Assembly (NCBI RefSeq): GCF_037042905.1
Contig: NC_087254.1
Location: 20,361,103-20,425,102 of the forward strand
DNA: 64,000 nucleotides
Direction: 5' to 3'
Source of the DNA: Lytechinus pictus
Taxonomy: Eukaryota > Echinodermata > Echinoidea > Temnopleuroida > Toxopneustidae
This document shows positions 44,930-55,986 of this stretch, piece after piece. Position 1 is the stretch's first letter. The number at the start of each line of letters is the position of its first letter. A model generated the notes under the pieces. The model was given only the letters and a program-made list of their open reading frames with translations. It did no database searches and was not told the origin of the DNA. Both the position numbers and the translations under genes were made by a program.

Positions 44930-47900
44930 ATGGCCAACATAGATGGAAAAAATCTAGTCAGCGAGGCTACACGTGTAGATCTTCAGAGGACGTCCTCTTC
45001 GCTGCCAGAAATGATGGATAAGTATCCAAAACCAGCTAGGAGTCTAGCAAGCAGAAAATCAGCCAAAAGCGAGATGCTTATTAAGGCCTTTCAGGCTGAA
45101 CTTGATGTTATGGACAAAGAGGACAACATAAAGATTCTGCAAAGGGAGCATGAACAAGCAATGCAGTTGGAGAGAGCCCAGATGGAGCTGAAACGGTTGA
45201 AGCTGCAGAAAGAACATCAGCAGAAATTAGCCGAACTTGCAGAATCAGAAGATGAGCTCTCAAACACCAGTATCAAGTTTCCAGAGGAGACGAAGGAGGA
45301 GTCTGTTCAAAGATTCTTTGAATCTCAATCGACGGATGAGGGCAAGATCCAGACCCAAGCCCCACCAGTTCCAGCCACTCTGAGTGAAGTGAAGCATGAA
45401 CCAACCAACGCTTCACCAGGAATGGAAAACGTGGTTGAGTCACTTGCCAAGGTAGCCAACATGATGCTGAATCAAAATGCGACTAGTCAACAAGTATTGG
45501 CAGCCAGTCAGTTACCAAAGGTGGATGTTCCGGTATTTAATGGTGACCCATTACGATATCCCCTCTGGAGAAATGCATTTTCAAGTTTCGTTGACTCCAA
45601 GCCTCTAGATGCCGCAACCAAGCTTCATATGTTGCATACATATGTTACTGGTGAACCAAAGAAGGTCGTGGAGCATTATCTTCTTCTTGGCACCGATGAA
45701 GCTTACCTGAAAGCTAGGGAGTCTCTCGCCAATAGGTATGGCAACACCAGTGTAGTTTCATCAGCGTTCATGAAGAAGTTGAACTCATGGCCGAGAATCT
45801 CAGACCGGGATCCAAGTGGATTGCGGTCATTTGCGGACTTTCTTCAGCAGGTCAGCGTTGCCAAGGAGACTGTTGACTCCCTTGGCATTCTCGATTATCC
45901 GCAGGAGAACGTCAAGCTGTTGAGGAAGGTTCCATTCTACCTTGAACGCAAATGGAGAGACGAGGTGACCAAGTGGCAGCGATGTGGATATGGCAGTTAC
46001 CCTACCTTTGCCAGATTTGTAGACTTCGTCACCAGTGCAGCAGAAGTGGCCAATATTCCAGAGTTGGAATACACCAGGTTAGACGAGGCGAAAGTAAAGT
46101 CAGCACCTCCGAAAGGGAAGACCTTTCAAGGTCGGTCACTGTCTACAACAGCCGCACATGGAAAGGAGTATTCATCATGTCCTTACTGTGATAAGGACCA
46201 TCACATCGATGACTGCCCAGAGTTCAAGCAGATCTACTACAAGGATAAGAAGACGTTCTTCTTCAAGAAGTATCTGTGTATGGGATGTGGCCAAAGTAGC
46301 AACCACTTTGGGAAGGACTGCAAGCAACGCCGGGAATGTAAAAAGTGTAAGGGAACCCACTTGACATGCCTACACCGACAGAAGATAGAAAAATCATCGG
46401 CTAGCTCAAACTGTACCAACATCTGCGATCTTCCTGACCAAGATGGAAAGGACCATTGTATGATTGTGCCGGTTTGGGTGAGGCAAGCTGATGATCCATC
46501 GAGGGAATTCCTAGAATATGCGATCCTCGACGACCAGTCCAATGTTGGATTTGTCTCCAGTGGTCTTTGCGACAGAATGGGTGTTAAAGGACCTGAGACT
46601 GATCTTTTGCTTACAACAATGCACGAGAGTGCTCAGATTAGCTGTCAAAAGATTAGTGGTCTTGAGGTCTTGGACTTCCAAAAGTCTACAGTTGTCCAAC
46701 TCCCGTCCTGCTACACCAGACAAGAGGTTCCGGCCAAGCGGTCACAAATTCCCAAGGCAGAAGTTCTGAGGAAATGGAGGCATCTAGCACCAATCGCAGA
46801 TGAGTTGATGCCATACAACCCGTCAATTAAGGTTTCCTTGCTCATAGGAAACAACTGTCCTAGAGCGATTCGACCCCGAGAAGTACTCGCTGGTGCAGAA
46901 GACGACCCGTATGCGATGAAAACTTCACTCGGATGGGGCGTTGTCGGCAGAGTATGTCAGAGTTCTCAAAGTGATGATGCCGTCTGCCACAGGATTCAGA
47001 CAAGTGAAGGATATCCCCACTTGGTGCACTCAAGCCAAGCGAAGGAAGTGTTTGCACCAGAGTCTGTACTGAAGATCTTGGAACGAGACTTCCAAATGAC
47101 AAGTCCAAAAGGAGCTCCACTCTCAGTGAAAGAAACAAGGTTCATGACAATCTTGGAGGATGGAATCCGCAAGAGAAGTGATGGACACTACCAAATGCCC
47201 TTGCCCTTGAAGTCAGATCAGGTGACCTTTCCTGACAACAAGATTCTTGCTGTTAAAAGATGGAGACAGCTATCTGCAAGATTTAGGAAGAACCAGAAGT
47301 TTCTGGATGACTACAAGACCTTCATGGATGATGTAATCACCAACTACGCAGAACGAGTACCAGATGACTGCTTGAAGGTTCGAGATGGCAGAGTAAACTA
47401 TATTCCGCACACAGGGGTGTACCATCCTCACAAGCCTGACAAAATCCGTGTTGTATTCGACTGTTCAGCAAAATTTGAAGGCGTATCCTTGAATGATCAT
47501 CTTCTGCAAGGTCCTGACCTGATGAATGGACTACTTGGTGTTCTGTGCCGATTCCGAAAGGAAGAAGTTGCCTTCATGGCTGATGTGAAAGGAATGTTCC
47601 TTCAGTTCTACGTAGATGAAGAAGACCGGAACTTGCTGCGGTTCCTGTGGTATGAAGGCGGTGACGAAACAAAGGAAGCTGTTGAATACCGGATGAAGGT
47701 TCATCTCTTCGGAGCAGCTAGTTCTCCAGGATGCAGTAACTTTGGACTGAGAAGGGCTGCAACAGATGGTGAAGAAGAGTTTGGTTCAAGTGCAGCAGAG
47801 TTCATTCGTAGAGACTTCTACGTAGATGACGGTCTTAGTTCACGACCTACTGCGGAAGAGGCTGTGCAGCTGCTGAAAAACAGTCAAGCAATCTGTGCAA

Positions 47901-50539
47901 AATCAGGACTGAAATTGCACAAGATTGTGTCTAACAGCAGAGAAGTTCTGAAAAGCTTTCCAGCAGATGAACGAGCAAAAAGCCTGCAAGACCTGGATTT
48001 AGATGTCGACAAGCTTGTGCTGGAAAGAGTTCTAGGAGTGTCCTGGAACATTGAGAATGACACCTTCAACTTTAGAGTGCAGGTGAAGGCAAGCTCATTC
48101 TCCAGACGAGGTGTTCTCTCAACGATCAGTTCAATCTATGATCCAAGCGGCTTTCTTGGTCCAGTAGTTCTTAAAGGCAAGAGGATTCTCCAAGCTATGT
48201 GCAAGCAGAACATGGACTGGGACGAATCTATGACCGATGAACAGCGTTCAGAATGGGATAAATGGCTGCTTGATCTCCAGCATCTAGGTGACCTCCAACT
48301 CAAGAGATGCTACAAACCAAGTAGGTTCGGCAAGGTCAAGCAGGTAGAAGTCCACCATTTCTCTGATGCCAGTCAGGATGGGTATGGGCAATGTTCATAT
48401 CTCCGTCTCATCAATGAGGATGACAAAGTGCATTGTTCATTCGTAATCGGAAAGGCCCGAGTTACTCCATTGAGACCAATTACTATTCCAAGACTGGAGC
48501 TAACAGCAGCAACATTGTCAGCCAAGAGCAGCACATTCCTGAAGTCGGAACTGGAATACGATTCTGTGAAGGAGTTCTTCTGGACAGACAGCAAGGTTGT
48601 TCTTGGATACATAAAAAATGAAGCCAGGCGGTTTCATATCTTCGTTGCCAACAGAGTTCAGACAATCCGAGAGCAGACTGACCCTGATGCATGGTACTAT
48701 GTTGATACCAAGGAGAATCCTGCTGATGGAGCTTCTCGAGGAATCTCAGCAAAGGAGCTCACTTCTAGCCACTGCTGGTTTCAAGGCCCAGATTTCCTGT
48801 GGAATGATGGTTTGTTTGCACCCCCAGGAGATGATCCATGTACGGTAGATGACCACGACCCAGAGGTGAAGCATGCCTCAGTCCTGAGAACAGAAGCAAC
48901 CACCAAGGTCAGTACAGGGCAATTTGAATCCAACCGTTTGAATTGCTTCTCCAGTTGGCACTTTGCCAAGAAGGCAGTAGCCAGATGTATACAGCTGAAG
49001 ACGAGTCTGAAGAAAAGGGCTAACCAGCATACCAGAACGAGGTCTAGATCAGTGGAAGCAACGATCCCTAAGGTTGTGACAGTGAGTGAGCTGCAGGAAG
49101 CTGAGAAGGTCATCATTAGAGGTTTACAACAAGAAAACTTCACGCAGGAGCTGCAGATTCTTAAAGAACTAGATAAGACAGGAGAAATGAGTAGACATGA
49201 AGTACCTACTCGAAATGCGGCACTGAAGAAAACCAGTGCCCTCTTCAGATTGGACCCGTTTCTAGATGATGACGGGGTGATTCGAGTCGGCGGCCGGATA
49301 CATCGCGCCAATTTGTCCAGTAACATTAGACATCCAGTGATTATTCCTCGTAAGAGTCATGTCACAACACTGCTGATCCGAGATGCTCATCACAGGACCC
49401 AACATAGTGGTAGAGGCATTACTCATAATGAGCTACGTCAGAGAGGATACTGGGTGATAGGAGGAGTGTCTGCAGTTTCACAATGCATCTCGTCCTGTGT
49501 GACATGTCGACGATTGCGAGGACAGCCCCTCCAACAAAAGATGGCAGATCTTCCAGAAGAAAGAGTTGAGCCTTCTCCACCATTCTCGTATTGTGCAGTG
49601 GACTATTTTGGACCCTTTCTTATCAAGGAAAGACGGAGTGAAGTCAAGAGATATGGTGTGCTCTTCACATGTCTGTCTTCAAGAAGTGTACACCTGGAAA
49701 CTGCCAACAGTCTTAGTAGCAGTGCATTCATCAACGCTTTGCGGCGTTTCATGAATCGACGGGGTGCTGTAAGGCATCTACGCTCTGACCAGGGTACAGC
49801 ATTCATTGGAGCCAGAAACGAGTTGAAGGAAGCGCTGTCTGAAATGGACCAGGGAAAGGTACAAGAGTACCTGCTTGAGAATGGATGTGACTGGATACCA
49901 TTCAAGATGAATGTGCCCCATGCCTCTCATATGGGTGGAGTTTGGGAGAGGCAGATTCAGTCAGTGCGACGTGCACTAGAGCCATTGCTGAAATCATCTG
50001 GGAGTCAACTTGATGATGAGGCCTTCAGAACCTTCATGACCGAAGCAGAAGCCATAATCAACTCCAGGCCATTGACGACAACCAATCTAAGTGACAGTGA
50101 AGCACCAGAACCACTGACCCCTCATCATATCTTGACTGCCAAGCCCAAAGTCATATTACCCCCACCAGGAGTCTTCCAGCGCGAAGATGTGTACTCTAGG
50201 AAGTGGTGGAGACGCGTCCAACACCTCGCCAATGAGTTCTGGCTACGATGGAGGAAAGAATATTTGCAGGGACTGCAAGAGCGTAGAAAATGGACAAGTA
50301 CAGAAAAAGACTTAACGATAGGTGATATTGTAATCTCCAAAGAAGAGGAGGGAGGACGATACAAGTGGCCCTTAGCTAGGGTGATAGATGTATATCCTAG
50401 TGCCGATGGTAGAATTAGGAAGGTAAAACTTCTAATGGCTGATGGACAGTTAGATAAGAATGGCAAACGCCAGAGCCCACCAACTAAATTCGACAGACCA
50501 GTAAACAAGTTAGTTCTTCTGTTACCCAATCAACAGTAA
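44930..50539 (+). CDS. BEL/Pao gag-pol polyprotein
   Basis: 1869 residues from the ATG at 44930, the first ATG in frame (the frame itself opens earlier, near 44843). In order: coiled-coil Glu/Lys/Leu region (about 45-115); gag-like DUF1759 region (about 195-310, VDVPVFNGDPLRYPLWRNAF); Cys/His cluster (about 413-487, CPYCDKDHHIDDC, CMGCG, CKKCKGTHLTC); aspartic protease with ILDDQSNVGF (Asp534); reverse transcriptase with YVDD at 964-967; RNase H (FSDASQDGYG near 1142, WTDSKVVLGY); integrase zinc domain (HH near 1487, CVTCRRL); catalytic core Asp1558, Asp1620, Glu1673; and a C-terminal DUF5641-like domain (about 1757-1850). All catalytic residues that I can place are present, so it may be active. 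It copies and integrates the element. Confidence 0.95.
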   Translation: MANIDGKNLVSEATRVDLQRTSSSLPEMMDKYPKPARSLASRKSAKSEMLIKAFQAELDVMDKEDNIKILQREHEQAMQLERAQMELKRLKLQKEHQQKLAELAESEDELSNTSIKFPEETKEESVQRFFESQSTDEGKIQTQAPPVPATLSEVKHEPTNASPGMENVVESLAKVANMMLNQNATSQQVLAASQLPKVDVPVFNGDPLRYPLWRNAFSSFVDSKPLDAATKLHMLHTYVTGEPKKVVEHYLLLGTDEAYLKARESLANRYGNTSVVSSAFMKKLNSWPRISDRDPSGLRSFADFLQQVSVAKETVDSLGILDYPQENVKLLRKVPFYLERKWRDEVTKWQRCGYGSYPTFARFVDFVTSAAEVANIPELEYTRLDEAKVKSAPPKGKTFQGRSLSTTAAHGKEYSSCPYCDKDHHIDDCPEFKQIYYKDKKTFFFKKYLCMGCGQSSNHFGKDCKQRRECKKCKGTHLTCLHRQKIEKSSASSNCTNICDLPDQDGKDHCMIVPVWVRQADDPSREFLEYAILDDQSNVGFVSSGLCDRMGVKGPETDLLLTTMHESAQISCQKISGLEVLDFQKSTVVQLPSCYTRQEVPAKRSQIPKAEVLRKWRHLAPIADELMPYNPSIKVSLLIGNNCPRAIRPREVLAGAEDDPYAMKTSLGWGVVGRVCQSSQSDDAVCHRIQTSEGYPHLVHSSQAKEVFAPESVLKILERDFQMTSPKGAPLSVKETRFMTILEDGIRKRSDGHYQMPLPLKSDQVTFPDNKILAVKRWRQLSARFRKNQKFLDDYKTFMDDVITNYAERVPDDCLKVRDGRVNYIPHTGVYHPHKPDKIRVVFDCSAKFEGVSLNDHLLQGPDLMNGLLGVLCRFRKEEVAFMADVKGMFLQFYVDEEDRNLLRFLWYEGGDETKEAVEYRMKVHLFGAASSPGCSNFGLRRAATDGEEEFGSSAAEFIRRDFYVDDGLSSRPTAEEAVQLLKNSQAICAKSGLKLHKIVSNSREVLKSFPADERAKSLQDLDLDVDKLVLERVLGVSWNIENDTFNFRVQVKASSFSRRGVLSTISSIYDPSGFLGPVVLKGKRILQAMCKQNMDWDESMTDEQRSEWDKWLLDLQHLGDLQLKRCYKPSRFGKVKQVEVHHFSDASQDGYGQCSYLRLINEDDKVHCSFVIGKARVTPLRPITIPRLELTAATLSAKSSTFLKSELEYDSVKEFFWTDSKVVLGYIKNEARRFHIFVANRVQTIREQTDPDAWYYVDTKENPADGASRGISAKELTSSHCWFQGPDFLWNDGLFAPPGDDPCTVDDHDPEVKHASVLRTEATTKVSTGQFESNRLNCFSSWHFAKKAVARCIQLKTSLKKRANQHTRTRSRSVEATIPKVVTVSELQEAEKVIIRGLQQENFTQELQILKELDKTGEMSRHEVPTRNAALKKTSALFRLDPFLDDDGVIRVGGRIHRANLSSNIRHPVIIPRKSHVTTLLIRDAHHRTQHSGRGITHNELRQRGYWVIGGVSAVSQCISSCVTCRRLRGQPLQQKMADLPEERVEPSPPFSYCAVDYFGPFLIKERRSEVKRYGVLFTCLSSRSVHLETANSLSSSAFINALRRFMNRRGAVRHLRSDQGTAFIGARNELKEALSEMDQGKVQEYLLENGCDWIPFKMNVPHASHMGGVWERQIQSVRRALEPLLKSSGSQLDDEAFRTFMTEAEAIINSRPLTTTNLSDSEAPEPLTPHHILTAKPKVILPPPGVFQREDVYSRKWWRRVQHLANEFWLRWRKEYLQGLQERRKWTSTEKDLTIGDIVISKEEEGGRYKWPLARVIDVYPSADGRIRKVKLLMADGQLDKNGKRQSPPTKFDRPVNKLVLLLPNQQ

Positions 50540-50889
50540 TTATTCCCACTCAAAATCCACAGTAGTAAAGTGGAAGTATCCCATTTGTCTCGCGAAAGAC
50601 TCGGAGCTTTCCCCCTCAAAGAGCCATTATCTTTTACATTTTCATTTAACGATGATATAAATGATGCGTTTAAATTGTTGTTTTTCTTTTCATGTATGGT
50701 TCAGTGATAATTCTAAAGGCTAGAATGCTGTTTTAAAGGTTGCATTGTGTGTATGTATCCATTGGGTATAGTATTGGTCAAAGTATTGTTTAAGATTAAT
50801 TTGTATTATGATGTGGTATAATTTGTTGTACTTTATATTCGTAATAATTGAAGCTAATTTAGTAAATGTAGGTACATTTAAAGGAGCCA
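50540..50889 (+). other. 3' internal untranslated region of the BEL/Pao element
   Basis: 350 bases without an open frame, AT-rich, ending TTTAAAGGAGCCA; the purine run AAAGGAG is the probable polypurine tract that primes second-strand synthesis. Confidence 0.7.
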
Positions 50890-52504
50890 TGTCACTACAG
50901 CAGTGTGTAGTGATGTTATATTCTCTCATCCAATCTTCATCAAGAGTCTGATTATCAAGACTATACCACCAAAGAGGTATATGTTTCCCCAGAAGGTGTG
51001 ACTCACCGCTAATAGTAGAGTAATTTCATTGTTCTCCAACTTCTCTCCAAGAATATCTTCTTGGAAGTAAAGATAACTTTCATTCTCATAGTCAGAGTGA
51101 TGGAGTAAAGTACTACTCACAATCAGTTGCAGAAAGTTCAAGTAAATTGTTATTTGTGGACAACTACAAAGGCCCAATTCGGTAAGAACATATTTCATAT
51201 AATATTGTTTTGATATTTAACATGGTAAATATATTGTAGAATTCATATTACTATTTAAGATAGTTTTGAATGTTTTTAGTTAGAGAAGATTATGTGTTTG
51301 TGTTAACAGAGTGTAATACGTATATTGCATAGTGTAGGAAAGTTGATTTCTTTGTTGTACAGTTTAGTATATTTGAGGAATAGGTGAATATACTGATGTT
51401 GATAGATCTCATAATATTGTTCTTGTATAATACATTTCCATCTAGAAGTGCTAAGATGTAAAAGGCTTTTAAATACAATGAATTAGTTGGGTGTAATTAT
51501 ACATAAAGCAAGAAGTCTAGTTTCATTGGGAAACAAAGAGAGTCTGTTTTTGCTAATCCAGTAGAAGCAGGGTCTATGAATGACTACTTTGGAATGTGGC
51601 CCCTTTCACATTCACCCCTTTTTACTTTCTCTTTTGAGTAGATAAATTACTGCACGTTGTAAATGCAGGGCTTGTTCACATTTGTATTTTAATCTGGTTT
51701 AACTTTAATCTTAAGATAGAATAATGTTATGCTGTTTCGTTATAAGCTGAGTTAGTGTAATAGTAGGAACTATTACTAGTTTGTTTTCTTATTATACTCT
51801 AATCATCTCTAAAGAGTTACTTCTTTAGTTTCATGTTTAACTTGTGATAATGTAGATTACTGTTCGTACATGGCCAATTTGTTATTAAGAACAAAACCAT
51901 AACTTTCGTGGAGAGAAAGACCTTTCCTCTGGGAGTGATTTAGGGAGAAACCTTGAATGAATGACTGTGTTGGCATGTAGTTATGTTCACCCGGCCAATA
52001 TCTATTGGGTAGAATACTTAGTAGTGCACAGCACAAAGTGAGTGTAGATGTGTTCATACGAGGATTTAATCAATAGATTAACTTTATTCCTTGTATATTT
52101 TATACTCTATTAAATTAGGTTAATGTTATAAGGTATAATAGTACAAGTGTATGATGATCACTTATATTAGTGTCAGATTAATTCTCATTTAATCATATGT
52201 AATCGTAATTGTTGTACTAACTTAGATTTAGTAATTGACATGATTTCAAGATGAAACATTTGTTTATTATTGTTTGTTTATTCATTATCATTACAGATTG
52301 TTATCTGAAGGTGCATAGAAGTATAACTGAAAGTACGACTGAAGTTTGTCACCAGTGTTGGAGATTAACTGAATAAAGCGAAAGTTTGTTTTATTTCAAC
52401 AAGTCGAGTCCAGCATTGATTGATTCCTTGTGCCTTGTGAATAACAATAGTTGGACATAAGTAGACGAAACTCCTTCGTAGAAAGTTTTACGAAGGCAGT
52501 CACA
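50890..52504 (+). repeat. 3' LTR of the BEL/Pao element
   Basis: 1615 bp, same length, ends and sequence as the 5' LTR wherever compared. It is followed by the second copy of TATGG. Confidence 0.95.
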
Positions 52505-52543
52505 TATGGATTCAGCTGGTTTCAAGGGTTTCATTCTCCTTTA

Positions 52544-53497
52544 ATATTAGTAATATAGCCTAGATCAGGGACGTGATAGAGAAGGACTGGAATCAAGCCG
52601 CTCTCCTTTGACCCCATGCTCCATGCCGCCGAAAAGTTATGCGCTAATCTGCAACTGTTTGACCAGGTGGTGAGATAAAAGAGGGCATGAAATTTCAGGA
52701 TTTAGAATTCCTACATCAGAAAATGGTATCCCAGCAACTGTTCGCTGTCCCTTTCAATGATTTCTCATCCATTGTTGAATGTGTAAAGAGTAGAACAAGC
52801 GAACACAAACTTGTGTAATTTCATCCTTTTTTTAACTTCAAAAATATAAAAAACACGCGAAAACACGCATTAGCAAACTTAATGTTATTAAAGATTGTAA
52901 ATCATGGATTAAATAACGGGACATTAGAACATGCACAAATTAGCGCATTATCCTAAAATATTGAGTTTTTGTCAGGATGTAATTTTTCTTTTACCAACTC
53001 ATGCACACAAATTTTAGGAAGGACGGAGTACTAAATTTGAAAATTTGTTTGATGCACTATTCCCAATACAATCCCCAAATAAAGTTTTTGATATACACTG
53101 AAATTTTGCCGGTAATTTAATATTTTGTAATAAATGTAAAACTGGTGCCTGGCTTCCGAAAGTCCCCGCAGTGGAAGCGCGGTTCGGAGCATGGAACTTC
53201 AAAGCCAAGTGGAATGTTACACATCCCATTGTTACGCTTTAGAACTCACGAATGCGTTTGAATAAATTACCAGAGTTTCACCTCCTTTCTCTCACCTCCC
53301 TGCCTAGATCTAGATCTAGAGTCTAGAGACAGAGTCTAGTTAGTAGGGTCTAGATCTAGGCCAGGCCTAGTAGTACTATTAGTGTTAGCATGATTTATTA
53401 GTGTGTGTGTGTTTAGGTCTAGATCTATATTTTTTAGTAATCTACATTATAAATAATGTTGTATAAAATTAGAGGGAAGGCATGCATAGGGACATGT
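52544..53497. other. Non-coding DNA
   Basis: No exon was recognised. A CTAG-rich tract with many TCTAGATCTAG-like words lies at about 53305-53430. Confidence 0.35.
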
Positions 53498-53858
53498 CAG
53501 GGGCGGATCAAGCCGGCGGCAAGGGAGGGGGCCTAAAAAGGGGCCCACTTCGTGCGAAAATTTTGAAAATCGTGCCAGTGGGGGGGGGTGTGAGCCAAAA
53601 AAAAAGGGTAATTTTTTTTCCACCGCCACCCCCCCCCCCCTTGAGCGCCAGGGGTAGTGAGCACATTTTTTTTTTTTTGGCACCCGAAAAAGAATTTTCC
53701 CTACGGGAAGGGTTTTTTTTTTTCCACCGCCACCCCCCCCCCCCTTGGGCGCCAGGGGAGGGGGCCCAACTTCTCTTTTTTTTCAAAAAAAGGGTGTTTT
53801 TACCTGTTTTTTTTCTAGGGGAGGGGGCCCGGGCCCCCCCCCCCTGGATCCGCCACTG
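53498..53858. mobile_element. hAT-like MITE
   Basis: Ends CAGGGGCGGATCAAGCC and (complement) CAGTGGCGGATCCAGG are inverted. Flanking octamers GGACATGT (53490-53497) and GTACATGT (53859-53866) agree at 7 of 8. The interior is made of G-, C-, A- and T-runs, with two direct copies of a TTCCACCGCCACCCCCCC block (about 53618 and 53723). It belongs to the same end family as 12489-14343. Its open frames are artefacts of homopolymers. Confidence 0.7.
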
Positions 53859-54105
53859 GTACATGTAAATAATTTCAAACTAGTGTTGCCTAGGCCTAGG
53901 TACGTATATAGTGATAGATCTAGACCCTATGTGATAAAGTATATGAGACTGAGTAGAAAACATAGGCTTTGATAATTTAGTTTTTTCCCTAGAGTAGGCC
54001 TACAGTTTTTTAATTGTTGTGGCTTACGCCTATACAGGTAATACTAATAGGTCTACCATACGTACATTTTCCTAACTTTGTTTCAATTTTTCTTTGTATC
54101 TCAGA

Positions 54106-54159
54106 ATGGTGGAACCACTACCGATGGGGGCATTTGACCCACTAGAAGATTCAGATGAT
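54106..54159 (+). CDS. G2/M E3 ligase-like gene, exon 1
   Basis: An acceptor-like TTTGTATCTCAG ends at 54104, then ATG at 54106 opens 18 codons (MVEPLPMGAFDPLEDSDD) ending at a strong donor GTAAGT (54160). The exit phase 0 fits the next exon at 55987, and the acidic EDSDD continues into DNDF. The acceptor before the ATG suggests a further, non-coding 5' exon upstream, not located. Confidence 0.5.
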
Positions 54160-54238
54160 GTAAGTTAACTTCAGACTTCTGAGTTACTTAATCTTTTATT
54201 CAAAGAAGAAATACAAAGGCTTTCTTGTGAATAAGCCA

Positions 54239-55072
54239 CACTGTAAAAAAAAATTAGTAGAAATTACTTAATAAAATTGTGGCAAAAAATTGCCTTAATT
54301 TTTTCAAGTATTTATGACTTTGGCAGTTTTAAGTAAAATTTACTTATTTTCTTTGCTTCCATTTTACTCAAGAAAATTAAGTTACAATAACTTAATTCAA
54401 TTAAGTAAAACAATCAACAAAATATTTGAAAATATCAAATGGGGGAGTGGACTTTCGTGATTCGAAAGTCCGCTCCCCCATCGTCCCACTTTTGGTGGCA
54501 TCATTTTCATTTTAGACATGTTTTATCCAAATATTAGACTTTGTGAATTGTCACTTACCTGTACATGTATAGGTACTGACATTTATATTTATACGCGATC
54601 GTTTCATTCTTACAAATAAAACAGTGAGAATAATTTTCTGCTAAATGACTATTTAATATTGCCTTTTCATTGATTCAACAAAAGAATACAATAGTTAGCA
54701 CACCCTTATCCAAAACAATTTCAAACACAAATAGATATGACAGTTATTTAAAAAAAAAAAACATTTACTTGCTCTAATGAATATTCATGCATTATTTAAA
54801 TATGGCGTTAATTGAAAAATATAAGTACATTCAACATGATTTTATAAGTAACAATCATCTTTGCCTAATTGAGTTAGATTTACTCAATCAAAGCAAGCTA
54901 TCAATACGTGAATTTTCTTAAATGTATATTGAACCCAAATAAATCAAGTAAATCAAGTAAATTAAAAGACAAGTTGAAACTACTTAAAAACAACGAAAAA
55001 TAATTACAAATTGTAAATTCTACTTAAATACATTAAGTGTTAACTACTGATTCAAAGATTTTTTTTACAGTG
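54239..55072. mobile_element. CACTA-like inverted-repeat element in intron 1
   Basis: Starts CACTGTAAAAAAAAA and ends TTTTTTTTACAGTG, with CA on both sides (54237-54238 and 55073-55074). The interior is rich in AATTAAGTAAA-like words and has a short perfect hairpin at about 54439-54482 (GGGGGAGTGGACTTTCG and its complement). Same termini as 27738-27905. It is inserted in the first intron of the gene at 54106-58066. Confidence 0.6.
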
Positions 55073-55467
55073 CACCAGCTCTCACCTTGAGTTTGTAACA
55101 ACCCATGCGATTTGCCATTTGTTTTTGCATATTTTGATAATTTACCCTTGAGTTGACTAAAGAAGCAGAAAACAGTTGTTGATGATCTCTCTATTTAATA
55201 ATAATTTAACAAAACAATACATGCACAATTTTGTGTGAAGAAATGGTTGAAACTATAGCAATGCATTTTTAGCCCCCTCTTGTGTTTTAACGGCTCGTTT
55301 TGATTTGATAACAGGCTTTTTCGTAGTTGTTTGTAATTTGTTATACCAGGCTTTCGAGCATGGTGGAGTACTATCTATTACATGTATATAGTGTGTAATG
55401 TTATTGTTCAGGATTTGGTTGCTAAAGTTCAGTCTTGCACAAAAAAAACTATCCCTTTAACTCTTAA

Positions 55468-55780
55468 AGCCCAAGTTCACTCCAAAAATAACTTACTTTC
55501 AATACAACCAGAAAAATCTGACAAACCAATCAAAAAAAGTTTGAGCAAAATCGGATAACTAATAAGAAAGTTATGAATTTTTAATGACATGAAAAACTTT
55601 GAAAATCACTACACAAATTGGCAACTCACTCATGTATCTGTGACGTATCCTCACTATCCACTAATTATTTCCTTTTGATAACTTTAGTAATGTTTGACGG
55701 ATTTTGAGGAATTTGATATGAAGGTACATACTACATAATAAAATTTTTAAAAGCCTAAGTTCTACTTCGGAGTATGTAAG
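55468..55780. mobile_element. Fragment of a TTAA-type inverted-repeat element
   Basis: TTAA at 55464-55467 precedes AGCCCAAGTTCACTCC, the typical start of this group, and then the shared core GAGCAAAATCGGATAACT and AAGAAAGTTATGAATTTTT. No matching right end was found, so it is truncated or the right arm has decayed. The right border is approximate. Confidence 0.5.
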
Positions 55781-55986
55781 TCAAATGTTATAGCTCATTA
55801 TTTTTGCCAAATTACCTAATGTATGCGAAAATTTGGTTAACTTCCTTGCCTAGTTATCTAATAGTATAGTCTAATGGAGGTAACTTGTTCTGACGTACAT
55901 AGGCCATTTGTACCCGGTGAGGGGATGCTACGCTTTGCGTTGACTTGTTTAGAGATTGTCACATTACTTCTGTTTTATTCTCCCAG

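Larger units (their letters stand above)
43206..52504 (+). mobile_element. Complete BEL/Pao LTR retrotransposon
   Basis: 9299 bp, flanked by TATGG at 43201-43205 and 52505-52509 (5-bp target duplication). The two LTRs are 1615 bp each, with TG...CA ends. The internal part is one long gag-pol frame and a short 3' untranslated segment ending in a purine run AAAGGAG just before the 3' LTR. The polyprotein order gag, protease, reverse transcriptase, RNase H, integrase and the motifs define the BEL/Pao superfamily. No envelope-like frame was seen. Identical-looking LTRs and an intact frame mean it inserted recently. Confidence 0.95.
41511..52543. mobile_element. TTAA-type inverted-repeat element carrying two nested transposons
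   Basis: The left end AAAGGAGAATGAAACTC (about 41516) pairs with GGTTTCATTCTCCTTT at 52525-52542. Arm pairing resumes inside: TTTGAGTAAAATAGG ... GAGTTATGAGCATTTGAAT at 41600-41637 against ATTCAAATGCTCATAACTTT at 43115-43140, and CATTGGCAACGC against its complement near 43079. With the hAT-like (41721-42851) and BEL (43206-52504) insertions removed, the host element is about 0.6 kb, the same size class and core as the elements at 8490 and 32718. Confidence 0.65.

Noticed and set aside
53482-53972. Open frames of 75-128 codons on both strands
   Set aside because: They consist of poly-Gly, Pro, Phe and Lys translated from homopolymer runs inside a hAT-like MITE.
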